Shown piece after piece: positions 48,927 through 56,309 of a stretch of 64,000 nucleotides of DNA. Both the position numbers and the translations under genes were made by a program. Below the pieces are notes generated by a model, which saw only the letters and a list, made by a program, of their open reading frames with translations, made no database searches and was not told where the DNA came from. The stretch lies in assembly GCF_022213955.1 (NCBI RefSeq), contig NZ_JAKNTW010000023.1:62001-126000 (forward strand), given 5' to 3'. The DNA comes from Dolomitihabitans soli (GTDB lineage Bacteria > Actinomycetota > Actinomycetes > Streptosporangiales > Streptosporangiaceae). Each line of letters starts with the position of its first letter. The stretch's first letter is position 1.

Positions 48927-50684
48927 GTGCCGTTGGGCCGACACCGTGCCGCCCTCGACTCGGCGGGACGGCGCAGACAGGCGCGGGTCCGCGTCGTCCT
49001 GGCGGTGCTCGCGCTGCTGGTGGCGGCGGCGAGCTGCGTGGCGATCGTCTACAACCGGGCGAGCGGGCCGTGTAGCACACGGGAACCTGTTCTGGTCGCG
49101 GTCGCCGCGGCGGTGGACGTCGCGCCCGCCGTGATGGAGGCGGCGGCCGGCTTCAACCGGAGCAGGGCGGCCGTCGACGGGCGGTGCGTGCTGGTGCAGG
49201 TCGCCGAGGAGCCGCCCGCGACCGTGCTGCGCACCCTGATCGGCGACCGCGCCGGAGTCCTCCAGGAACGCCCGGACGGCTGGGTCGCCGACTCCTCCGC
49301 CTGGATCCGGCTGGCCCGCAAGCAGGGCGCCAGGGACGTGGCCGACGGCGAGGTCGTGCTGGCCACCTCGCCGCTGGTCTTCGCGACCAGGCGCTCGCTG
49401 GCCAAGCGGTTCACCGACGGCAGGACCGAGATGAACTGGCGGATGGTCTTCCCCGCCACGATCAGGGGCCGCGTCGCGCCCACGGACGACGAGCCCGACG
49501 TGGTCCGGGTGCCCGACCCCTCGCTCGCCGGCGCTGGCATCGCCACCGTGGCCGCGGCCAGGGACATCGTCGGCACCGGGCCCGAGGCGGACAAGTCGCT
49601 GACCGCGTTCGTCAGGTGGGCGCAGGCGGGCTCCGCGCCCGACTACCGCACGATGCTCGCGGCCGTCGACGACCGGTCGTTCTGGAACCGTCCCGTGGTG
49701 ATCGTCCCCGAGCAGTCGGTCTGGGAGCACAACCGGCGGCCCGCGCAGGACCCGGTGGTCGCGCTGCACCCCCGCGAGGGCACCATCAACCTCGACTACC
49801 CGTACGTCGTCACGGCGGCCGACCCCGCCGAGGCCGCCGGCTCGCGCGCCTTCGCCGACTGGCTGCGCTCCGCCGGGGTCCGCGACATCGTGCGCAGGAC
49901 GGGCTTCAGGTCCGCCGACGGTTCCCTCCCGCCGTTCGAGCCCGGCCCCGACATCCCCACCGACCGGCCGCGGACCCGTCCGTCGATCTCGCCCTTGGTG
50001 ATCGACGAGGCGCTGGAGGCGTGGAGCAGGCTCGCCCCGCCGACCAACATGCTCGTGCTGGCCGACTCCTCCAAGCACATGGCCGAAAAGATCAAGGGAG
50101 GGCAGGGCGCGACCCGCTCCACGGTGGCGCTCCAGGCGGCCAGGACGGGCCTGCAGCTCTTCTCCGCCTCGACCAACGTGGGCTTCTGGGAGTTCGCCCA
50201 CGGCCTCGCGCCCGGCCGGCCGTACGTGGAGCGGGTGCGGCTCGGCCCGATCAACGAGCCGCCGAGCGGCCAGATCGTACGGCGCAGCCTGCTGGACGAG
50301 CTGACCCGCACCCTCAAACCGCATCCGAAGCTGCCGAGCTCCCTCTACGACGCCATCCTGTCCGGCTTCCGCGCGGTGAGCGACGACTACGACAAGGACC
50401 GGAACAACACCCTGGTGGTGATCACGGCGGGCCGGGACGACGGCAAGGGCGTCTCCCGGCAGGAACTGCTCGACCGGCTCAGGCGGGAGTGGGACCCCGA
50501 CCGGCCGGTGCAGATCGTGATGATCGCCTTCGGCGACGACCTCGACCGGGACGGCCTCGGCCAGGTCACCGCGGCGACCAACGGCTCGCTGCACGTCGCC
50601 CAGCAGCCCGGCGAGATCATCGACGTCTTCCTCGCCGCCCTCGCCAGACGCCTGTGCCACCCCACCTGCCCGACCCCCAGCTGA
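48927..50684 (+). CDS. Secreted or anchored solute-binding protein fused to a degenerate VWA domain
   Basis: A 585-residue protein. One N-terminal hydrophobic segment (about 20-42) ends in AAASC and may be a lipobox or anchor. A periplasmic-binding-protein-like part (about 52-345) with VLATSPLVFATRRSLA precedes a VWA domain (about 375-575) starting MLVLADSSKHM. The metal site DxSxS reads D-S-S-K-H, so the third Ser is lost. GTG 48927 follows AGAGG by six bases. It lies between fbiC and fbiB and runs convergent with fbiB. Substrate and role are unknown; relatives are extracellular binding proteins. Confidence 0.75.
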   Translation: MPLGRHRAALDSAGRRRQARVRVVLAVLALLVAAASCVAIVYNRASGPCSTREPVLVAVAAAVDVAPAVMEAAAGFNRSRAAVDGRCVLVQVAEEPPATVLRTLIGDRAGVLQERPDGWVADSSAWIRLARKQGARDVADGEVVLATSPLVFATRRSLAKRFTDGRTEMNWRMVFPATIRGRVAPTDDEPDVVRVPDPSLAGAGIATVAAARDIVGTGPEADKSLTAFVRWAQAGSAPDYRTMLAAVDDRSFWNRPVVIVPEQSVWEHNRRPAQDPVVALHPREGTINLDYPYVVTAADPAEAAGSRAFADWLRSAGVRDIVRRTGFRSADGSLPPFEPGPDIPTDRPRTRPSISPLVIDEALEAWSRLAPPTNMLVLADSSKHMAEKIKGGQGATRSTVALQAARTGLQLFSASTNVGFWEFAHGLAPGRPYVERVRLGPINEPPSGQIVRRSLLDELTRTLKPHPKLPSSLYDAILSGFRAVSDDYDKDRNNTLVVITAGRDDGKGVSRQELLDRLRREWDPDRPVQIVMIAFGDDLDRDGLGQVTAATNGSLHVAQQPGEIIDVFLAALARRLCHPTCPTPS

Positions 50685-50688
50685 GACC

Positions 50689-50778
50689 CGGCTGTCGCCC
50701 GGGTGAGTGGGGGGTTGGGCGACAATACCCGCCCGCTCGGCGCCGGAGGTCACCGAGAAACGGCTGTCGCCCGGGTGA
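50689..50778. repeat. Perfect 18-bp direct repeat
   Basis: CGGCTGTCGCCCGGGTGA occurs at 50689-50706 and 50761-50778, 72 bases apart, in the gap between the convergent VWA-protein and fbiB genes. The first copy starts 5 bases after the VWA-protein stop and the second ends just before the fbiB stop. Confidence 0.8.
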
Positions 50779-50781
50779 CGG

Positions 50782-52059
50782 TCAGCGGGTCAGGATGAAG
50801 TCGGCCGCCTCCCGCGGCGCGCGGTCGCGTGGCGGGGCCGCCGGGTGGCCGACGGCGACGGCTCCCATGGGGTCCCAGCTCGCGGGCAGGTCGAGCACTT
50901 CGCGGACCACGGGCCTGCAGAACATCGTCGAGGACACCCAGGCCGACCCGAGGCCCTCCACCGCGAGCTGGATCAGCAGGTTCTCCACCCCCGCACCCGC
51001 GGCGACGACGAACATCTCCCGCTCCGCGGCGTTCCTGCGATCGTCTGCGTAGGTGTGCGAGCCCTCCATGACCAGGCACGGCACCACCAGGTAGGGCGCG
51101 TCGCGCAGCACGTCGCCCCGCTTGATCCGCTTGGCGATCGACTCCTCGCTGAAGCCGTCGCCGCGCAGGTCGATGATCCACGCGTCACGCATCGCGTCGA
51201 CCAGTTTGGCCCGGGTCGCCGCCGATTCCACCAGCACGAACCGCCACGGGGTCGTGTGGTGCGGCGCGGGAGCCGCGATGCCCGCCGCGACGGCCCGCCG
51301 TACGGCCTCGCCGTCGACGGCCTGGTCCGAGAACTGCCTGATCGTACGGCGGGCGAAGACGACGTCGCGCGAGCCGTACCTGAACAGGTCCTCGTCGGCG
51401 GGGCGCACCAGGACCGCCGCGCCGGGCCCGTCGTAGTCGGTCACCAGGTTGGGCAGCCCGCGCACGACCGCGACGGGCACCGCGGACAGTTTGCTCTTGA
51501 CCAGTTCGCCGGCGGCGGCGAGTTCGTCGGCCAGTGCGGTGACGGTCGCCGACAGCAGGTTGCCGTAGGTGTCGGACAGGCCGCGGAAGTCGTCGATCGG
51601 GACGACGCCCGCCGCGCCGATCGCGACGTCGGTCAGGCCGTTCCGCCACGGCCGCCCGAAGGTGTCGGACAGGATGACGCCCACCCGGACGCCGAGCCGC
51701 TTCCGCAGGCCGGCGCGGATGCGGCGGGCGGAGGCGTCGGGGTCGTGGGGGAGCAGGAGCACGGTACCGGGATCGGTGTTGGAGGCGTCCACGCCCGCGG
51801 CGGCCATCACCAGCCCGTGGCGGGTCTGGGAGATCACGGTCTCGCCGCGCCGGGCGACCACCCTGACCGTCTCCTGCCGGATCGCCTCGGTACGGTCGGC
51901 GGCGGTCTGGATCCGGCCCTCGGCCTTGCTGACGATCTTCGAGGTGATGACGACGATGTCGCCGTCGGCGAGGCCGGGCGAGGCCGCCGCGATGAGCCCG
52001 GCGACGTCGTCGCCCGGGCGCACCTCGGGGATGCCGTTCACGCCTTCGATGGTGATCAC
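50782..52059 (-). CDS. fbiB: F420 gamma-glutamyl ligase with nitroreductase domain
   Basis: A 425-residue fusion. The CofE domain (about 1-240) adds L-glutamates to F420-0 using [15 protein letters not shown] near residue 38 and [19 protein letters not shown] near 131-149 are its hallmarks. The C-terminal FMN-binding nitroreductase-like domain (about 245-425; [17 protein letters not shown] and [10 protein letters not shown]) reduces the dehydro form. GTG 52059 overlaps the fbiA stop (GTGA), so both are coupled. Confidence 0.96.
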   Translation of the reverse strand: MITIEGVNGIPEVRPGDDVAGLIAAASPGLADGDIVVITSKIVSKAEGRIQTAADRTEAIRQETVRVVARRGETVISQTRHGLVMAAAGVDASNTDPGTVLLLPHDPDASARRIRAGLRKRLGVRVGVILSDTFGRPWRNGLTDVAIGAAGVVPIDDFRGLSDTYGNLLSATVTALADELAAAGELVKSKLSAVPVAVVRGLPNLVTDYDGPGAAVLVRPADEDLFRYGSRDVVFARRTIRQFSDQAVDGEAVRRAVAAGIAAPAPHHTTPWRFVLVESAATRAKLVDAMRDAWIIDLRGDGFSEESIAKRIKRGDVLRDAPYLVVPCLVMEGSHTYADDRRNAAEREMFVVAAGAGVENLLIQLAVEGLGSAWVSSTMFCRPVVREVLDLPASWDPMGAVAVGHPAAPPRDRAPREAADFILTR

Positions 52060-52991
52060 GCGAGCTCCCGTCCCAGTGCGACCGCGGCCCGTGCGATGTC
52101 GGCCGCCGCGGCCACGTCGTGCATGATCAGCGGCCGGGCCGCGACCTCGACCCCGTCGAGCCGGGTTGCCGCGTCCTCCTCGGCGACCAGCCAGCCGTCG
52201 ATGAGTCCCGCTCCGTAGTGTTCGAGCACGCCCTGGGCGCTGGTCTCCACGCCGATCGCGGTCAGGCAGGCGTCGGCCATGCCGCGCACGGGCGCGCCGC
52301 CGACGATCGGTGAGACGCCGACGACGGTCTTCTCCGACAGCGCCTCGCGGATGCCGGGAATCTGCAGGATCGTACCGATGCTGACCACGGGATTCGACGG
52401 CGGCAGGATCACCAGGTCGGCCTCGCGGATCGCGTCGAGCACGCCCGGGGCGGGGGCGGCGTCGGCCGCGCCGACGAGCGCGATCTCCTCGGCGGGCACC
52501 GAGGCGCGCAGGCGCACCCACCACTCCTGGAAGTGGACCGCCCGCCTGCCGTCCGCGTCGTTGATCACCACATGGGTCTCGGCCCTGTCGTCGGTCATCG
52601 GCAGCAGCCGGACCCCTGGCTGCCACCGGTCGCACAGGGCCTCGGTCACCTGGGAGAGCGGGAACCCCGCGCCGAGCATCTGGGTGCGGACGATGTGGGT
52701 GGCGAAGTCGCGGTCGCCGAGGCCGAACCACTGGGGCTGCACGCCGTACGCGGCGAGTTCTTCCTTGACCGTGTGTGACTCCTTGGCCCGGCCCCAGCCC
52801 TGGTCCTCGTCGATGCCGCCGCCGAGGGTGTACATGACGGTGTCGAGGTCGGGGCAGACCCGGAGGCCGAAGAGGGTGATGTCGTCACCGGTGTTGCCGA
52901 TGACGGTGATCCCCGCTTCCGGCTCCGCGACCTGCAGGCCACGGAGGAAGCGGGCGCCGCCGATGCCGCCGGCGAGGGAGACGATGCGCAT
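52056..52991 (-). CDS. fbiA: 2-phospho-L-lactate/phosphoenolpyruvyl transferase (CofD), F420 biosynthesis
   Basis: A 311-residue enzyme that joins FO with the phosphoenolpyruvyl or phospholactyl moiety. [14 protein letters not shown] (about 6-19), [20 protein letters not shown] (about 33-52) and [14 protein letters not shown] near 195-208 are CofD signatures. ATG 52991 starts the family-typical MRIVSLAGG. It is directly upstream of fbiB. As in M. tuberculosis it lies divergent from the whiB side, but here a low-complexity protein gene sits between. Confidence 0.96.
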   Translation of the reverse strand: MRIVSLAGGIGGARFLRGLQVAEPEAGITVIGNTGDDITLFGLRVCPDLDTVMYTLGGGIDEDQGWGRAKESHTVKEELAAYGVQPQWFGLGDRDFATHIVRTQMLGAGFPLSQVTEALCDRWQPGVRLLPMTDDRAETHVVINDADGRRAVHFQEWWVRLRASVPAEEIALVGAADAAPAPGVLDAIREADLVILPPSNPVVSIGTILQIPGIREALSEKTVVGVSPIVGGAPVRGMADACLTAIGVETSAQGVLEHYGAGLIDGWLVAEEDAATRLDGVEVAARPLIMHDVAAAADIARAAVALGRELA

Positions 52992-53185
52992 GGTGACCAG
53001 TCTTCCACTGGTGGTGCGGAGCACGTCCGCGCGGGCTCGGTGTCCACCCAGAAGGCCTCGAAAAATCATCAAAAAGTGCGCGATAGGGCACTTATGGGTT
53101 TGATGAGGTTGATGAGTCTCCCGACACTGAAGTCGACCTTGTGCAAAACTTCCCGGGTGCCATATGGAGCTAATGGGGGCAAGCT

Positions 53186-55297
53186 GTGATCAGAATCGAG
53201 GCGAACCGGCTCAGAGAACCGGCCGCATGGATCATGTTCGCGGCGGCGGCCACGGGCATTCTCGTCGGGGTCGGCAGGCTGCTGATCGGGGAGTCGTCTC
53301 CCTTCGGAGGTTCGGCGGGCAGCTTCGGCTGGCGCGCCGCGGGCAGCGTGGGCGAGTTGCTCTCGCCGGTGAACATCGCCCTCCTCATCGGAGCGGTGGT
53401 CCTGACGAGCAAGCTCGGCGTGGTGACCCCGAGGGCCAAGCTGATCACCTTCGGCGCGGTCGGCGGGCTGGGGATCTCCGGGCTCTTCGGCCTGGTCGCG
53501 CTCATCGGCGCGGTCGCCTCGGGTGACCTCGGCTTCCGCAGCGGGCTGGAGCTCTTCGTCAACGGGCTGCCCGGCCTCGCGCTCATCGGCGTCGGCCTGC
53601 TCTACCTCCTCCCCGACGTGATCCCCGCGACGCCGCACGCCCCACCCCCGGGCCAGGGGTTCGGCTACAACCCGGGCCAGCAGCAGCCGCCGTACGGCCA
53701 GCAGCCACCCGTCCAGGGCGGCGCGCCGTACGGCCAGCAGCAGTACGGCCAGCAGCCCCCCTACCAGCCCCAGCCCGAGCAGTCCCCGTACGGCCAGCAG
53801 CCCGACCAGCCTCCCTACGGCCAGCAGCCCGACCAGCCGGCGTACGGCCAGCAGCCCGGCCAGCCCGAGCAGCAGTACGGCCAGTCGGAGCACCTGCAGT
53901 ACGGCCAGCAGCCGCAGCAGCCCTCGTACGGTCAGCCGGACCAGCAGTTCGCCCAGCCGGAGCAGCCTTCCTACGGCCAGCAGCCCGAGCAGCCCTCCTA
54001 CGGCCAGCAGCCCGACCAGCCCTCCTACGGCCAGCAGCCCGAGCAGCCCTCCTACGGCCAGCAGCCTGAGCAGCCCTCCTACGGCCAGCAGTACGGCCAG
54101 CAACCCCCCTACGGCCAGCCCGAGCAGCAGTACGGCCAGCAGCCGGAGCACCAGCCCTACCAGCAGCCCCAGGCGGAGGCTCCCCAGCAGCCGCCCGCCG
54201 CCCAACCGCAGCCCGCGCCGTACTCCCCGACCCTGGCGGCCCTGCCCGCGCTCCCCTCCGCGGAGAGCCCCGCCACCCCGGACCAGTACGGCCAGCCTGA
54301 CTACGGCAGCCCGCAGCCCGACAGCTACGGCGTGCCCTACGGCCAGCAGCAGGCCACGCCGCCTTTCCCCGCGCCCCCGGACTACGGCCAGACCCCCGGC
54401 TACGGCCAGCAGTACGCCGGCCAGCCCGGCGCCTACCCTCCCGCGGACAACCAGAGCGGCCAGTACGGCCAGAACGCCTACCCCCCGCCCGGCCAGTACG
54501 GCCAGGAGAACCAAGGCGCCCAGTACGGCCAGGAGAACCAGAGCGGCCAGTACGGCCAGGAGAACCAGAGCGGCCAGTACGGCCAGGACCAGAGCGGCCA
54601 GTACGGCCAGCAGAACCAGCACCCGCAGGACGGCCAGCCGGGACAGTACGGACAGGACGGCCAGTACGGTCAGGCCGACGGGCAGCGAGGGGCGTTCGCC
54701 GACCGGCAGCCGTTCCCGCCGGTTCCCGACGCGCAGGGTGCGTTCGCGGGCGGGTCGTCCTACGCGGGCGAACTGCCGGCCGGCCAGTACGCCCCGGCGG
54801 ACAGCCAGCCGGGCTCCTACGGCTACGGCGCGGCCGACGCCCAGCCCGGCCAGTACGGGACCCTGCCCGAGGGGCCGGGCTACCCGCAGCAGCAGTACCC
54901 GGGCCAGCCGTACGACCAGCCGCAGGCGAACCAGCAGTACGACCAGCAGGGCCAGCCGTACGACCAGCAGGCCGGTCAGCAGTTCGGCTACCAGGCGCAG
55001 CAGCCCGAGCCGAACCACTACGAGGAGCACGGCGGCGCCGACCCCAGATCGCACCAGCTCGCTCAGGCGTACCAGCAGGCCCAGGGCTACCAGGCACAGG
55101 CCGGCACCCAGCCGCACCTCGACTATCCCGCCGAGCCGGCCTACGACGGGCCCTTCGGCCACCCGCAGTCGCCCACGTATCCCCCGCAGGACGCGCCGCT
55201 GGGCGAGTCGACGGTGCGTTTCGACCCGAAGGCCTACCAGGGGGACGAGCCGATAGACCCGACGGCCATATACACGCCGGGTGAACCACGCAGGTAA
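53186..55297 (+). CDS. Membrane protein with long Gln/Tyr/Pro/Gly-rich low-complexity tail
   Basis: A 703-residue protein. Residues 1-150 contain about four hydrophobic segments (about 12-32, 60-75, 87-112, 128-146). From about 155 to the end it is almost only Gln, Pro, Tyr, Gly, Glu, Asp and Asn in YGQQPEQPSYGQQP-like and QYGQENQSG-like units, with a more mixed acidic end that includes a conserved-looking RFDPKAYQ segment. Such a tail is disordered and prion-like. GTG 53186 is the start. It lies between divergent fbiA and downstream whiB. No enzymatic function can be given. Confidence 0.75.
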   Translation: MIRIEANRLREPAAWIMFAAAATGILVGVGRLLIGESSPFGGSAGSFGWRAAGSVGELLSPVNIALLIGAVVLTSKLGVVTPRAKLITFGAVGGLGISGLFGLVALIGAVASGDLGFRSGLELFVNGLPGLALIGVGLLYLLPDVIPATPHAPPPGQGFGYNPGQQQPPYGQQPPVQGGAPYGQQQYGQQPPYQPQPEQSPYGQQPDQPPYGQQPDQPAYGQQPGQPEQQYGQSEHLQYGQQPQQPSYGQPDQQFAQPEQPSYGQQPEQPSYGQQPDQPSYGQQPEQPSYGQQPEQPSYGQQYGQQPPYGQPEQQYGQQPEHQPYQQPQAEAPQQPPAAQPQPAPYSPTLAALPALPSAESPATPDQYGQPDYGSPQPDSYGVPYGQQQATPPFPAPPDYGQTPGYGQQYAGQPGAYPPADNQSGQYGQNAYPPPGQYGQENQGAQYGQENQSGQYGQENQSGQYGQDQSGQYGQQNQHPQDGQPGQYGQDGQYGQADGQRGAFADRQPFPPVPDAQGAFAGGSSYAGELPAGQYAPADSQPGSYGYGAADAQPGQYGTLPEGPGYPQQQYPGQPYDQPQANQQYDQQGQPYDQQAGQQFGYQAQQPEPNHYEEHGGADPRSHQLAQAYQQAQGYQAQAGTQPHLDYPAEPAYDGPFGHPQSPTYPPQDAPLGESTVRFDPKAYQGDEPIDPTAIYTPGEPRR
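53950..54620 (+). repeat. In-gene 27-bp tandem repeats coding the Gln-rich tail
   Basis: At about 53954-54087 a 27-base unit (nine codons, QQPEQPSYG) is repeated five times with only few changes. At about 54499-54605 another 27-base unit (QYGQENQSG) is repeated about four times. These exact lengths preserve frame, so copy number can change without frameshift. Confidence 0.85.
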
Positions 55298-55611
55298 TGA
55301 CCGGGCCATCGTTTGACAGAAAGCAGGTGAGCCCGGGTCACGGTCGGCACACGTCCTGGTACGTTCCCGACCACTGACAGCGCTGAACAGGGCAGGCGAC
55401 TCCCACCGCGTGGCGGGTTCGCCATGTTGGGAGAGCACACGGCTGCTAACCGGGGCGAGCAGGTCTTTCCCCGGGATAGCGGCATGCCGCTTGACGTCGC
55501 ACCCGGCGCGTGAGTGTAATTACAAGCGTGTTGTTACGCCTTCCGCAGGGTGGGTATGAGGAGGGCGTCCAAGGGGGGCTCCATTGCGGGCGGGCGGCAG
55601 GGAGGTGTGCA
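55298..55611 (+). promoter_or_regulatory. Upstream region of whiB
   Basis: This 314-base gap has no supported gene other than in-frame whiB extension. It contains the perfect palindrome TGTAATTACA (55515-55524), about 90 bases before the GTG start, in an otherwise GC-rich sequence. GGGAGG at 55600-55605 is the ribosome-binding site. Promoter elements cannot be placed with confidence. Confidence 0.4.
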
Positions 55612-55869
55612 GTGGCCGACCTGGTCGATGCACAGGCGCTCAGCGCTGAAGATCTTGGCTGGCAGGAGCGCGCCTTGTGCGCGCAGACCGACCCGGAGGC
55701 GTTCTTCCCGGAAAAAGGAGGCTCGACCCGAGAGGCCAAGAAGGTGTGCCGTACCTGTGAGGTGCGGGCTGAATGCCTTGAATATGCGCTTGAGCATGAT
55801 GAGCGGTTTGGCATCTGGGGTGGGTTGTCCGAGCGGGAACGCCGCCGGATCAAACGTGAGGCGGGGTAG
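55612..55869 (+). CDS. whiB: WhiB-family iron-sulfur regulator (WhiB/WhiB2 type)
   Basis: An 85-residue Wbl protein. The [4Fe-4S] cysteines are C23, C46, C49 and C55, spaced as C-x22-C-x2-C-x5-C. GIWGG (67-71) and the basic tail ERERRRIKREAG form the sigma- and DNA-contacting part. The sequence DPEAFFPEKGGSTREAKKVC is the WhiB2/WhmD type required for septation and sporulation. GTG 55612 with a GGGAGG site gives the family length; upstream in-frame codons are not conserved in composition. Its neighbourhood (fbiA-fbiB, manB) matches that of M. tuberculosis whiB2 (Rv3260c). Confidence 0.93.
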   Translation: MADLVDAQALSAEDLGWQERALCAQTDPEAFFPEKGGSTREAKKVCRTCEVRAECLEYALEHDERFGIWGGLSERERRRIKREAG

Positions 55870-55872
55870 GGC

Positions 55873-55940
55873 CTCCGGCTGACGGCCGGAGATCTGAAGA
55901 ATATTGAGGGAGGGGCCGCGCGAACCGCGCGGCCCCTCCC
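55873..55940 (+). terminator. Tandem hairpins after whiB
   Basis: The first hairpin is CTCCGGC/GCCGGAG (55873-55879 and 55885-55891). The second is a perfect 15-bp stem, GGGAGGGGCCGCGCG (55908-55922) and its complement (55926-55940), with a three-base loop. No T-tract follows, as is usual in this type of genome. They start 3 and 38 bases after the stop codon. Confidence 0.85.
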
Positions 55941-55941
55941 G

Positions 55942-56113
55942 CTGGTTCCATCCGCCTGTCCCGCCGGTTGCACCGACCCGTTCCGCTGGTTCCATCCGCC
56001 TGTCTCGCCGGTTGCACCGACCCGTTCCGCTGGTTCCATCCGCCTGTCTCGCCGGTTGCACCCATCTGTGCCGCCGGTTCCACCCGCCTGTCTCGCTGGT
56101 TGCACCCACCCGG
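55942..56113. repeat. Tandem repeat of 44 bp made of two 22-bp half-units
   Basis: Four 44-base units start at 55942, 55986, 56030 and 56074. Each divides into related 22-base halves beginning (C/T)GGTT(C/G)CA(C/T)C, so about eight 22-base half-units are present. The period is close to two helical turns. It starts one base after the whiB terminator stem. The rest of the gap up to the GT2 start (56114-56309) holds nothing clear. Confidence 0.88.
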
Positions 56114-56309
56114 ATCGGCTCGTCTCCGGGGCGTCGGCCAATCGGGAACGCCGGTGCGCGCGGAGCGGTGAACGCGCCGGTGAGCGTGGCCGCCCGTGGC
56201 CGGTCGTGGTCGTCCCGGACAGGCACCCAGACGGGCCGGTCCCGGGTTGCCGTATGTTTGTCGGGCACCGATCACCGACGCACGCATGTTCCCCCGACCC
56301 GCGAAGCAG

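Noticed and set aside
53069-55438. A 789-codon minus-strand frame opposite the Gln-rich protein, coding Leu/Ala/Val/Gly repeats
   Set aside because: It mirrors the codon bias of the plus-strand repeats. High GC and absence of TAG/TAA in the complementary repeat explain the open frame; no family or start signal is seen.
55942-56113. Possible CRISPR array in the 22/44-bp repeats
   Set aside because: The halves are related to each other, so there are no unique spacers, and no cas genes are near.
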